Shown piece by piece: positions 19,917 to 29,889 of a stretch of 64,000 bases of DNA. The notes under the pieces were generated by a model. It was given only the letters and a program-made list of their open reading frames with translations, did not search any database and was not told the DNA's origin. Each line of letters begins with the position of its first letter. The first letter of the stretch is position 1. Location: contig JAVIAB010000160.1 in assembly GCA_032433765.1 (NCBI GenBank), positions 16,392,900 through 16,456,899 of the forward strand, given 5' to 3'. Source of the stretch: Megaustenia siamemsis. Taxonomy: Eukaryota > Mollusca > Gastropoda > Stylommatophora > Ariophantidae. A program made the translations under genes and the position numbers.

Positions 19917-20559
19917 TTTTGGTTTTCTAGATGTTTTTTTTCCTTCAGATTGGTGAGGTGCATTTGCACACGAAATATCACCAATAGTTTTGTTTTCACT
20001 AGCAGAAAATCACCATAGACTTTTTTCTCCCACAGATCCTCATTTCTTATCTTATATCCGAACTTATCTTGGAACTAATTTCCTGACGTATTTGTGACAC
20101 AGGTGACTTCCTACCGCTGAGAGTTATTTTCACGATGCATCGTTTAAGAGCTGTTGAACGGGGCTCTTTTCAATATTGGATATTCAGATGAGTCCAGAAT
20201 CAAGGCTGAATCCATAATGACTGAGCTACTCGAAACACTGAGATGTGCTGTTGGTGACACATGTGAAAAAGATGATGGCGTTGTTGTCGAAACATCATGA
20301 TGGCTGAGTGAACATGTTGTTGACATGACAGATACTGTTGTCGTTATTGATTCTGACAAAACAGTTTGTTTTCGGTGATGAGCATGTGAAAGGTTGTATC
20401 TCCCTATCAACAGACAACATGGTAAAAACTTGTAGTCGGTGGCTCTGGTGTACGACTCGTTACGACAGAGGTTGACACACTCACAGAGTTTGTAGTGTCA
20501 ACATAAGAACATGCCCAGATTTGTCGACGCATCAGAGATTGTAGGATCAGCACAGTTGA

Positions 20560-20970
20560 CATGTTCATGTGCCTCAACTCACTCTCAATTGTAATGTCTC
20601 TGCTCTACATGTATTATCGGTGTTCTTGTAGTCGACACTGTCGTGGTGTGATCGTTCAAGATGTCATAGATGTCGACACACTAGGCTGTAATGTCGGTGA
20701 TATATGTGATGGTATTGGTGTCGGGAGAACACAATTTGTAATGTCAACACCCCACATTCTCTCTTATTAACAACTAGTCGAGTCACCTTTCATGATAAGC
20801 GTGGTCGGTGACGCACACATTTTATGTTGTTTTAATGGTGTCGAGCAAAATTTAATATCAAAATATATAAAAAATGTTCAATTTTTTTTTTAAATGTTGA
20901 TGTAGTTGTAGTCTTGCGCGCATCAGAATAACGAGATCCCCATCACTGAGACCGGTGTCGACACGCTCTC
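20560..20970. other. GTCGACA-rich segment of the arm, no gene recognised
   Basis: Several scattered GTCGACA/TGTCGAC words and Val/Asp-rich short frames on the plus strand (for example V-I-D-V-D-T at 20669) suggest a decayed repetitive coding region. No family assigned. Confidence 0.3.
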
Positions 20971-21019
20971 TGTTTTGTGTGAGATATATCAACTGAACGT
21001 ATGTTTTGTTTCTACCCTA

Positions 21020-21250
21020 GCTGTGTTCGAGTAAGTTGGTTTTTGTGTACCAGATCAACCTTTTATTCATCATCTTCCACAACAACATTCCTACATAAGG
21101 GAGCAGGCAGATGGGTCTGTAATTCTCGGAGATAATTTTTCTTGTGTGTGACTTTTCTGAGTCAAGGTATGGTATGCAGAGATCTCCTCCCAAGCAGATG
21201 ATACGTGTCCTAAGTGTCAAATATTGTTAACGATCATGAAAAACCAGTCA
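21020..21250 (-). pseudogene. Jockey-like RT fragment 2, left arm
   Basis: Minus strand, 67 codons: E-N-Y-R-P-I-C-L-L-P, then M-M-N-K-R-L-I-W-Y, the standard region before the catalytic Asp in LINE reverse transcriptases. Mirrored exactly at 24193-24396. Confidence 0.7.
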
Positions 21251-21639
21251 TCGAGGTGGCATTTTCGACAGGCTTGAAGAAATCAATGTCGAACTTTGAC
21301 ATTGACAAATACCTGAACATTGTCCTTCACCCTCATTGTAATGTTTAAGTAAGATTTCCTGGAATGAAATTCGACATCTAGGTGATCAGCGCGTCAAACA
21401 TATCATAGGCTGTTATTGAGATCGATGTTTTACATCCCCTTTGACTGGAGGATGATGAGCCTGTAAATCACGGAAGCCGTGTTGTCATCGAACGGTCTAG
21501 GTATGGTATGTAGAGATCTCCTTCCAGGTAGATAATTCATGTCTTGAGTGTCAAATTCGGTTAACGAGCCTGAAAAAAGACATGATGACGGAATCCTCGA
21601 GGTGTGAGGAATATTGTTATAAGACCATGATTAGCATGT

Positions 21640-22010
21640 ACCACATCAACGGACGTAGACAATCATCATACCCGACCACATTTGTCTGTCCACACTGCAA
21701 CTTATCAGTTCAGTTGTTGAGTGTTTTCCATCTTCTCTCTTTATCGAACACGATCTTTCATTCTTTTTTATTTTACCACTTGTAACCAAGTATTCGAACT
21801 TTCCTTTTTTTTCATGATGTGCCTGTAAAACATCGATTGTTACTTTCGACTGTTGATTAAGAGCTCTCTTTTTGTGTTGGACTGTTTTCAAACATTCAGG
21901 GAACGCTCAAATCCTTCTGAGAAAGGCCACATATGCGGCCTCTAAGCGATTTTTCATTTGGTTGTCTGCTGACCAGCGATGTCACCACCACCTCATGTAT
22001 ACTTGACTCT
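21640..22010 (-). pseudogene. Old LINE-C relic in left arm
   Basis: The minus strand encodes F-E-Y-L-V-T-S-G-K-I, then K-H-S-T-T-E-L-I-S-C and V-D-R-Q-M-W, matching the LINE-C C-terminus. Upstream pieces match R-L-E-A-A and F-L-R-R-I. The 3' tail is absent. Mirrored at 23403-23773. Confidence 0.75.
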
Positions 22011-22397
22011 GACAGGCGATTTTGTGAAAAATAAGAGGGAAGCAAGTAGGTATGAACGCCGTATACAAACAAGACATGAGAATCTGTGGTAAAATCGATC
22101 TAGTCAGTGGTCTGAGGGTGACATATGTCGAATGATTTGACATGAACCCGCTACTTTTCAACATCTTCACTTTTAAAAATAACACGTGAATCAACTAAGG
22201 TATAGATAGCATACTACCCAAAACTGGCGCTTTTTATTCTGCTACGAAGATAGAGATAGTGGACACGATGTATGTACACGATCAGTAGACTGAACTTACC
22301 CAATTGTTCAAAAGACTTGAGCAATTGAGTGAGAATCGAGCACTGGTGAACCAGACAAAGACCTTTTCAAATTTGTGTCTCTCCGATCAAAGATATT

Positions 22398-22793
22398 GTG
22401 AACACACTTTCAAAACTTCCACAAGTTAATTCAGAAACTATCGCGATGACCCGCGAAACACGGGTGAGTCGAAAAAAAAAAAAAAAACACGAGCCATATT
22501 ACGACCACCAACCAATTGGCAACATGTCAACCGACATTCCAACAAAACTAGCATCTGTCATTTTTCCCGTTACAACCGAATGTCTGGTGACGTATCGCAA
22601 ACATATATTTACAACACCGCTAGTCCAGCGTCATTACCGAACAACAAGTGTCCTTCAACCAAGAAAAATTTCTCATTTGACCATGTTGATGTCACATGAA
22701 ACCACCACACGACGACTGCGACATCAACATGATCAAATGAGAAATTTTTCTTGGTTGAAGGACACTTGTTGTTCGGTAATGACGCTGGACTAG
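22398..22793 (+). CDS. Candidate frame crossing the palindrome centre (rightward)
   Basis: About 131 codons from a GTG, with a more plausible ATG at 22446. It has a poly-Lys run, then Y-Y-D-H-Q-P-I-G-N-M. The first ~100 residues are encoded identically but divergently by the other arm (22692-23015, minus), and the last ~30 come from the spacer and the start of the opposite arm. An unrelated overlapping frame (22290-22433) encodes a Leu-rich coiled-coil-like stretch. No family recognised, and coding status is doubtful. Confidence 0.25.
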   Translation: MNTLSKLPQVNSETIAMTRETRVSRKKKKKHEPYYDHQPIGNMSTDIPTKLASVIFPVTTECLVTYRKHIFTTPLVQRHYRTTSVLQPRKISHLTMLMSHETTTRRLRHQHDQMRNFSWLKDTCCSVMTLD

Positions 22794-23015
22794 CGGTGTT
22801 GTAAATATATGTTTGCGATACGTCACCAGACATTCGGTTGTAACGGGAAAAATGACAGATGCTAGTTTTGTTGGAATGTCGGTTGACATGTTGCCAATTG
22901 GTTGGTGGTCGTAATATGGCTCGTGTTTTTTTTTTTTTTTTCGACTCACCCGTGTTTCGCGGGTCATCGCGATAGTTTCTGAATTAACTTGTGGAAGTTT
23001 TGAAAGTGTGTTCAC
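22692..23015 (-). CDS. Candidate frame near the palindrome centre (leftward)
   Basis: Mirror of 22398-22793, with the same first ~100 residues on the opposite strand. It diverges and stops soon after entering the spacer. Same doubts as for its partner. Confidence 0.25.
   Translation of the reverse strand: MNTLSKLPQVNSETIAMTRETRVSRKKKKKHEPYYDHQPIGNMSTDIPTKLASVIFPVTTECLVTYRKHIFTTPLVQRHYRTTSVLQPRKISHLIMLMSQSSCGGFM
22694..22719. other. Palindrome spacer (26 bp, asymmetric)
   Basis: The only non-complementary bases at the centre, between GTTGATGTC and GACATCAAC. Short asymmetric centres help long palindromes avoid cruciform extrusion and deletion. Confidence 0.9.
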
Positions 23016-23402
23016 AATATCTTTGATCGGAGAGACACAAATTTGAAAAGGTCTTTGTCTGGTTCACCAGTGCTCGATTCTCACTCAATTGCTCAAGTCT
23101 TTTGAACAATTGGGTAAGTTCAGTCTACTGATCGTGTACATACATCGTGTCCACTATCTCTATCTTCGTAGCAGAATAAAAAGCGCCAGTTTTGGGTAGT
23201 ATGCTATCTATACCTTAGTTGATTCACGTGTTATTTTTAAAAGTGAAGATGTTGAAAAGTAGCGGGTTCATGTCAAATCATTCGACATATGTCACCCTCA
23301 GACCACTGACTAGATCGATTTTACCACAGATTCTCATGTCTTGTTTGTATACGGCGTTCATACCTACTTGCTTCCCTCTTATTTTTCACAAAATCGCCTG
23401 TC

Positions 23403-23773
23403 AGAGTCAAGTATACATGAGGTGGTGGTGACATCGCTGGTCAGCAGACAACCAAATGAAAAATCGCTTAGAGGCCGCATATGTGGCCTTTCTCAGAAGG
23501 ATTTGAGCGTTCCCTGAATGTTTGAAAACAGTCCAACACAAAAAGAGAGCTCTTAATCAACAGTCGAAAGTAACAATCGATGTTTTACAGGCACATCATG
23601 AAAAAAAAGGAAAGTTCGAATACTTGGTTACAAGTGGTAAAATAAAAAAGAATGAAAGATCGTGTTCGATAAAGAGAGAAGATGGAAAACACTCAACAAC
23701 TGAACTGATAAGTTGCAGTGTGGACAGACAAATGTGGTCGGGTATGATGATTGTCTACGTCCGTTGATGTGGT
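23403..23773 (+). pseudogene. Old LINE-C relic in right arm
   Basis: Mirror of 21640-22010. The 81-codon frame at 23522 holds F-E-Y-L-V-T-S-G-K and V-D-R-Q-M-W. Confidence 0.75.
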
Positions 23774-24159
23774 ACATGCTAATCATGGTCTTATAACAAT
23801 ATTCCTCACACCTCGAGGATTCCGTCATCATGTCTTTTTTCAGGCTCGTTAACCGAATTTGACACTCAAGACATGAATTATCTACCTGGAAGGAGATCTC
23901 TACATACCATACCTAGACGGTTCGATGACAACACGGCTTCCGTGATTTACAGGCTCATCATCCTCCAGTCAAAGGGGATGTAAAACATCGAGCTCAATCA
24001 CAGCCTATGATATGTTTGACGCGCTGATCACCTAGATGTCGAATTTCATTCCAGGAAATCTTACTTAAACATTACAATGAGGGTGAAGGACAATGTTCAG
24101 GTATTTGTCAATGTCAAAGTTCGACATTGATTTCTTCAAGCCTGTCGAAAATGCCACCT

Positions 24160-24400
24160 CGATGACTGGTTTTTCATGATCGTTAACAATATTTGACACT
24201 TAGGACACGTATCATCTGCTTGGGAGGAGATCTCTGCATACCATACCTTGACTCAGAAAAGTCACACACAAGAAAAATTATCTCCGAGAATTACAGACCC
24301 ATCTGCCTGCTCCCTTATGTAGGAATGTTGTTGTGGAAGATGATGAATAAAAGGTTGATCTGGTACACAAAAACCAACTTACTCGAACACAGCTAGGGTA
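24160..24400 (+). pseudogene. Jockey-like RT fragment 2, right arm
   Basis: Mirror of 21020-21250, with an identical 67-codon frame containing E-N-Y-R-P-I-C-L-L-P. Confidence 0.7.
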
Positions 24401-25496
24401 GAAACAAAACATACGTTCAGTTGATATATCTCACACAAAACAGAGAGCGTGTCGACACCGGTCTCAGTGATGGGGATCTCGTTATTCTGATGCGCGCAAG
24501 ACTACAACTACATCAACATTTAAAAAAAAATTGAACATTTTTTATATATTTTGATATTAAATTTTGCTCGACACCATTAAAACAACATAAAATGTGTGCG
24601 TCACCGACCACGCTTATCATGAAAGGTGACTCGACTAGTTGTTAATAAGAGAGAATGTGGGGTGTTGACATTACAAATTGTGTTCTCCCGACACCAATAC
24701 CATCACATATATCACCGACATTACAGCCTAGTGTGTCGACATCTATGACATCTTGAACGATCACACCACGACAGTGTCGACTACAAGAACACCGATAATA
24801 CATGTAGAGCAGAGACATTACAATTGAGAGTGAGTTGAGGCACATGAACATGTCAACTGTGCTGATCCTACAATCTCTGATGCGTCGACAAATCTGGGCA
24901 TGTTCTTATGTTGACACTACAAACTCTGTGAGTGTGTCAACCTCTGTCGTAACGAGTCGTACACCAGAGCCACCGACTACAAGTTTTTACCATGTTGTCG
25001 GTTGATAGGGAGATACAACCTTTCACATGCTCATCACCGAAAACAAACTGTTTTGTCAGAATCAATAACGACAACAGTATCTGTCATGTCAACAACATGT
25101 TCACTCAGCCATCATGATGTTTCGACAACAACGCCATCATCTTTTTTCACATGTGTCACCAACAGCACATCTCAGTGTTTCGAGTAGCTCAGTCATTATG
25201 GATTCAGCCTTGATTCTGGACTCATCTGAATATCCAATATTGAAAAGAGCCCCGTTCAACAGCTCTTAAACGATGCATCGTGAAAATAACTCTCAGCGGT
25301 AGGAAGTCACCTGTGTCACAAATACGTCGGGAAATTAGTTCCAAGATAAGTTCGGATATAAGATAAGAAATGAGGATCTGTGGGAGAAAAAAGTCTATGG
25401 TGATTTTCTGCTAGTGAAAACAAAACTATTGGTGATATTTCGTGTGCAAATGCACCTCACCAATCTGAAGGAAAAAAAACATCTAGAAAACCAAAA

Positions 25497-25841
25497 ATGC
25501 AATATCACTACCTGTATCGCTACCACTCACCCATACGGCCTCTTTACATTTCGTCGTTTAATAGTAGCGACAATTTACATACGAACTACAGCAGTATTCA
25601 TCGTTCCCCATACAGTCTCCTTCTACTTCTTCATCAGTGTCACACAAACGAGCTATCACATCGAGTGGAAACTGGGTGTTCTGCGAAAAGAAGGAAACTA
25701 ACAGTTGACGATGCTGCTTTAGATATTCTTCCATATGATGTCAGACAGATCTATACTGATAATTGGGGAGAGATATGTATTTGTCAATATCAGAGTTCGA
25801 CATTAATTTCTTCAAACCTGCCGACAATGCCACCTCGATGA
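25497..25841 (+). CDS. Unassigned 114-codon frame, right arm
   Basis: Mirror of 19572-19916 with one residue changed. A second overlapping frame (25414-25701) is also open in both arms, so which frame is used, if either, is unclear. The downstream sequence is an RT-derived duplication. Confidence 0.35.
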   Translation: MQYHYLYRYHSPIRPLYISSFNSSDNLHTNYSSIHRSPYSLLLLLHQCHTNELSHRVETGCSAKRRKLTVDDAALDILPYDVRQIYTDNWGEICICQYQSSTLISSNLPTMPPR

Positions 25842-26010
25842 CTGGTTTTTCAGGATCGTTAACAATATTTGACACTTAGGACAAGCATCATCTGTGTGGG
25901 AGGAGATCTCTACATACCATACCTTGACTCTGAAAAGTCACAAATAAAATTGATCTCCAAGAATTACAGACCCATCAGCCTTCTCCCTTGTGTAGGAACT
26001 TTGCTGGAAA
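25813..26010 (+). pseudogene. Jockey-like RT fragment 1, right arm
   Basis: Mirror of 19410-19600, with K-N-Y-R-P-I-S-L-L-P. Confidence 0.65.
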
Positions 26011-26121
26011 GGCGATCATTTGCAGGTGTATCTGCAAGATGGAAATCTCTTCGCTTCAACACATGTAAGATACAAATGACATCACGATTTTCACATACTC
26101 ATCACCAAATAAAAAAAATGG

Positions 26122-26442
26122 TTGTTGTCAGCAACATTAACGACAACCGTATCTGACATGTCAACAACATGTTCACTCAACCATCATGGTGTTTCGACAA
26201 TAACACCATCATCTTTTTCACATTTGTCACCAACAGCACATCCCAGTGTTTCGCCTAGCTCGGTAATTATGGATTCTGCTTTGCTTTTGGTCTCATCTGA
26301 ATATCCAATATTGAACAGAGCCCGTTCAACAGCTGTTAAACTATCTCAACTTTTCCAAACAAAAAAAATTATCGACGTCACTCGTAACGCTGTCTGTGAG
26401 TTTATCAGAGATTACGGTGTCAGAAAAATATATTGTTGTTGA
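26122..26442 (+). CDS. Unassigned 106-codon frame, right arm
   Basis: Mirror of 18971-19291, identical in length and sequence as far as I compared. The related frame at 25002 is frameshifted in this arm by one extra T at about 25143. Confidence 0.25.
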   Translation: MLSATLTTTVSDMSTTCSLNHHGVSTITPSSFSHLSPTAHPSVSPSSVIMDSALLLVSSEYPILNRARSTAVKLSQLFQTKKIIDVTRNAVCEFIRDYGVRKIYCC

Positions 26443-26467
26443 TCCCTCGTATCACCATATCAATAGT

Positions 26468-27444
26468 TCCCAGTTTTAAAGGATGACTGAGATAAATAAT
26501 TTATACTGCGGGCAAACAGCGATAATAAAATATAACAAAGAGAACTCGATACCTATTTTATAAAAAGAGGAGTAAAACATGGATGCATCCTATCACCATG
26601 CTTGTGCAGTATATACACCGAGAAAATCCTTAAAACATCACATAAATGCCATACCTAAACATTAATGGAGAGATGATCATTAACCTAAAATATGCTGATG
26701 ATACTGTATTAGTACCAGAAAATCATAAAGATCTACAACATTACTTAATGAATTAAACATGACAAGCAAGAAAAATAAATAAATATGGATTAAATATGAA
26801 TATCAAAAGAAAGTAAAACTATGACAATTAACAAAGAAAATATTCAAAACCAGCAAGTGGATATCAAAATTGACGGAAAAGACTTGGAGATAGTTCAGAG
26901 CTACAACTACCTTGTACATACTATAACCAGTAAATGAAAATGTAAAATTGAAATAAGCAAAAGAATATGAATGGTGAAAAATAACGTTAATGCCATGAAA
27001 AATATACTAACATCAAAGCAAATAAGATCAGGGCTAAAACTAAGAATAGCAAAATGTTGTCTTCTCAACATTCCTAAATGGTGCATAAACAGGGACGTTA
27101 GACAAGAAAACTGAACAGACAACTGAAGCCTTTGATATGTGGTATATAGAAGAATAGGTAGAATTGGATGGAAGGAAAAGAAAACACCGATGAAGTCTTA
27201 AAACAACTAACAACGAAAAGAGAACTACTAAGCACAATTCAAACAAGACAAATGCGGTTTTTGGGCCATGTTAAAAGATACAACAGTCTACTAAAAGTAA
27301 TCCTGGAGGGGAAAATACTAAGTAAAAGCGGGAGAGGCAGACCACGACTAACATGGACGAGTAACATCAAAAGATAAACACGTCAGCCTATGACAGCGTG
27401 CACCATTAAAGCAAGAGACAGAGCGGAATGACGCTCCATGGTAG
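26468..27444 (+). pseudogene. Old LINE-A relic in right arm
   Basis: Mirror of 17966-18945. The final frame (27168-27377) carries M-R-F-L-G-H-V-K-R and R-P-R-L-T-W-T-S-N-I-K-R, and it abuts LINE-J without a GAT tail. Confidence 0.8.
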
Positions 27445-28243
27445 CCGTTATCAGTGCCAAGAAATATATTACGCAGAATCGTTCTGGAGAGAGTAAAAGT
27501 GGCCAGCGGAAATATATAGATGATCTAGCTAAAGAGGCAGAGGAAGCAGCAAATAAAAGGAATTATAAAGCACTGTACAACCGTACACAGAAAATTGTGT
27601 GGAAAATGCAAACAGATTGCTGTCTTTATTAGAGATAAGACAGGAAATCTGCCTAGTACTATAAGGGAACACCTAGAGAGATGGAAATAGCACTTTGAAG
27701 AACTTTTGGAACAGACCCGGCTCAAATAATCCTCAAGATATACTACCAGTAGAAGTTATTTAAAAAATGGTAAAGCCATAGGGCCAGATGAAATTCCTTC
27801 GGAGTATTAACACCTCTACCATGATGTTACATACTCTATTAGATAACATTTGGGAGACGGAAGAAGGTTATATGATCAACTACCATTAGAAAGGAAGTTT
27901 ACAGGGGTGTACATATTATATGGGCATTATGCTGCTATCAGTGCCAGGATGAATACAAAAAATTAAGTAGATTTATTCTGGAGAGACTAAAAAAAGGTAA
28001 CAGAGAAACATTTGAGAGACGCACACGTATTTTTTAGGAAGAACAGCTCATGTGCTGATCACATAACTACTCTACGTATAACAATTGAACAAAGATTACG
28101 AAACGGTATTTGCTAGTTTAGACAGAGGAATGGTTTGGCAGTTGGTGAGTCACTATGGATTCCCACAAAGTTTATTAACCTGATAAGAATAATGTATAAC
28201 ACACACACAAAAAACAGACGTTCTTTTCTTTAGAAAAACCAAC
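27445..28243 (+). pseudogene. LINE-J relic in right arm
   Basis: Mirror of 17170-17965. Linker-type Y-I-D-D-L-A-K-E-A-E-E-A-A comes first, then a decayed RT N-terminal part. Confidence 0.75.
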
Positions 28244-28568
28244 ATTTTAAATTTATATTTTAATATATATGTTTTGCAAACATTTTAATAGAAATCCGCC
28301 CTGTGAGAATATCCATGTTGTAGTTTTTCTACGATGTGTAGTTGGAGGCATCGGTTGCAAACTGTTATATCGCGAGTCTAGCGTTCACGACAGAATCGTA
28401 AAGGGAGGATCGTAGGTTTTTCGCTAGGTGAAAAAATTATTTTAAAAAACGCGTTGTGTATGACTGGTAGTTTGTCAATTGCAGCATGGACTTGTTGGGT
28501 ATTAGGTTTATCGCACGTTTGATAGTTTTAGAAGTTACGGTTTTTTGTTCGTTTTACTTATTACATCT

Positions 28569-28929
28569 CTAATTATGGCGCTTGTTTCCTTCTCGATTTT
28601 TGGAAGCGACGCTATTTATCCTGGTTTTGAAGTTTTGTTGAAGAATAGGCTCTATAACTAATGCCGTTGTTGCTATTCTTCTCGCAAATCTGTGCCTGTC
28701 ACAGGCAACCTGCATCCACGTTGAGCGTCTATCCTCTGTAAGATCATCCAAATGATGGACTGTCACCAACTCGTCGGCAAACGTCACCTAAAGTAATTTG
28801 AAATTTTCAAACGTTAGACTATCTTAATATCCTAAAAAAAAAAAAAATAAGCGCTGGAGAGAGAATATGATAAGACATGCTAACCTTGCGTTTGGATTTT
28901 TGTAAAATACTCTGCTCACTAACATCCAT
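28569..28929 (-). CDS. PPP1R15/ICP34.5-like mini-gene, right-arm copy (2 exons)
   Basis: Mirror of 16485-16845. Exon 1 is 28885-28929, the intron 28788-28884, and exon 2 28569-28787. Both splice signals and all exon-2 residues are the same as in the left arm. Two intact copies in a palindrome where neighbouring LINE relics are full of stops suggests recent duplication, recent function, or both. See the left copy for domain details. Confidence 0.72.
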
Positions 28930-29818
28930 AGCGCTCTTCCCAATTAGCGTATTGGTTTGAATTATTCTAGCAAATTAGTTTATATATATATATATATATA
29001 TTCTCTCTCTCTCTTTTGGAGAGGTAGCCTAAAGGAACACGCTGGCTGGTAATTAATGCAATTGTCCTAGATGTGGGCGAGTATTCTCCAGGCTCAACTC
29101 GCTAAATAGAGACTTTGAGAGTGTTCATGGGATCTGTTAATACTTTACAGATATGGAACCTATCTAGCCGTGTTAACACTGTGGTTGACTGAGTGACCGA
29201 CGCAAGTCGAATGAATATATTAAATCGTGTACGCGCCTTTTTTTACATAACCTGTTGCGTTTCGCGCTCGCTGGAGACAATAATCAATAAACTCACGCGA
29301 GAGCGGCAACGGTGGGAGATATTGAGCTGCCACGGTAGGAGAAAATGACTGTTCGTTAATACCGCCAGCAAGATTTGCCAATATATATATGTATATGTAT
29401 ACCTACTTATGGTCCATATCTTAAATACGGGGCCCATTTACGTCCACGTAGATATAATAACTATTAACTTATTACTATTATATGTATAAATGCTCACCAT
29501 ATCCATAAAATAACTAACGTATCACTACTCCCTAATATGGTAGTTTCACTTCCGGAGTGGGCGTGATCTATAGCCGGACAACACACACACACACACTAGC
29601 TCCTATTGGAAGTCACTTTGGCGGGAAAAACTGATGTCCAATACATGATCAGTAATTATCCCCCTCAACCACCCACCCCTTCATGCACTATACAACCCCT
29701 ATTCATATATACATATATATATCATGACAGAAGCTCCACCACCTTCCACCACCTTCCACCATGGGAAAGTGGTGGTATCCTACTATATAACTCTTGTACT
29801 CATAGGGTACTGGACTTC

Positions 29819-29834
29819 GTAGGGTATACCCTAC
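29819..29834. other. Perfect 16-bp palindrome near the right terminus
   Basis: Second copy of GTAGGGTATACCCTAC, 49 bp from the right end of the element. Confidence 0.85.
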
Positions 29835-29883
29835 TCTTTGGTCAACTAAAAAACCAGGAGCATAACGTGCGCCTCCTACTACT

Positions 29884-29889
29884 CACTTG
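29884..29889. repeat. Right 6-bp target duplication of the palindromic element
   Basis: CACTTG immediately after CCTACTACT. The following TGTGGGTTTTGAG continues LINE-A exactly as in the intact copy near 60000. Confidence 0.85.

Larger units (their letters stand above)
19080..20410. repeat. Direct duplication inside the left arm
   Basis: Segment 19080-19320 recurs at 20147-20400 in the same orientation, with shared AATATTGGATATTCAGATGA, GTGCTGTTGGTGACA and GAACATGTTGTTGACATG and many differences between. A second pair is 19440-19620 with 21095-21310 (RT relics). The duplication is clearly older than the palindrome, because both copies are mirrored in the right arm. Confidence 0.8.
14822..22693 (+). 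repeat. Left arm of the giant palindrome
   Basis: Pairs with 22720-29883. The coordinate sum of paired bases is 44705-44707 outside LINE-B and 45413-45414 inside it, showing the single large offset. Examples of arm differences: one substitution in the 114-codon frame, a 1-bp indel in a T run near 25143 (right arm), and two substitutions near 23990. Confidence 0.95.
14822..29883. mobile_element. 15-kb palindromic Polinton-like element
   Basis: Two inverted arms (14822-22693 and 22720-29883) surround a 26-bp spacer. The ends are AGTAGTAGGAGGCGCACG and its complement, flanked by CACTTG duplications. The arms agree base for base over long stretches, with scattered substitutions and 1-2 bp indels. 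The only large difference is a ~0.7-kb LINE-B in the left arm. Six-base duplications and 5'-AG ends are the published hallmarks of Polinton/Maverick elements, and length 15-20 kb is also typical. I find no polymerase B, retroviral-type integrase, packaging ATPase, protease or capsid gene, so any mobilisation would be in trans. Arm contents, outside in: a 16-bp palindrome, a PPP1R15-like gene, LINE-J and LINE-A relics, unassigned frames with internal repeats, a LINE-C relic, and a divergent frame at the centre. Alternative: another class of fold-back transposon. Confidence 0.8.
22720..29883 (-). repeat. Right arm of the giant palindrome
   Basis: Reverse complement of 14822-22693 without the LINE-B insertion. 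It contains the uninterrupted site TACCTACTTAT at 29400-29410, so it shows the ancestral arm structure. Confidence 0.95.

Noticed and set aside
14822..29883. Palindrome as an assembly fold-back artefact
   Set aside because: A fold-back read would not continue into the other half of the same LINE-A in register with a 6-bp duplication, and would not have a LINE in one arm with its own duplication. It should still be confirmed on raw reads.
14822..29883. Simple host segmental inverted duplication
   Set aside because: The clean single-site entry into LINE-A with a short duplication at both ends fits insertion of a discrete unit better. I cannot fully exclude repair-mediated insertion.
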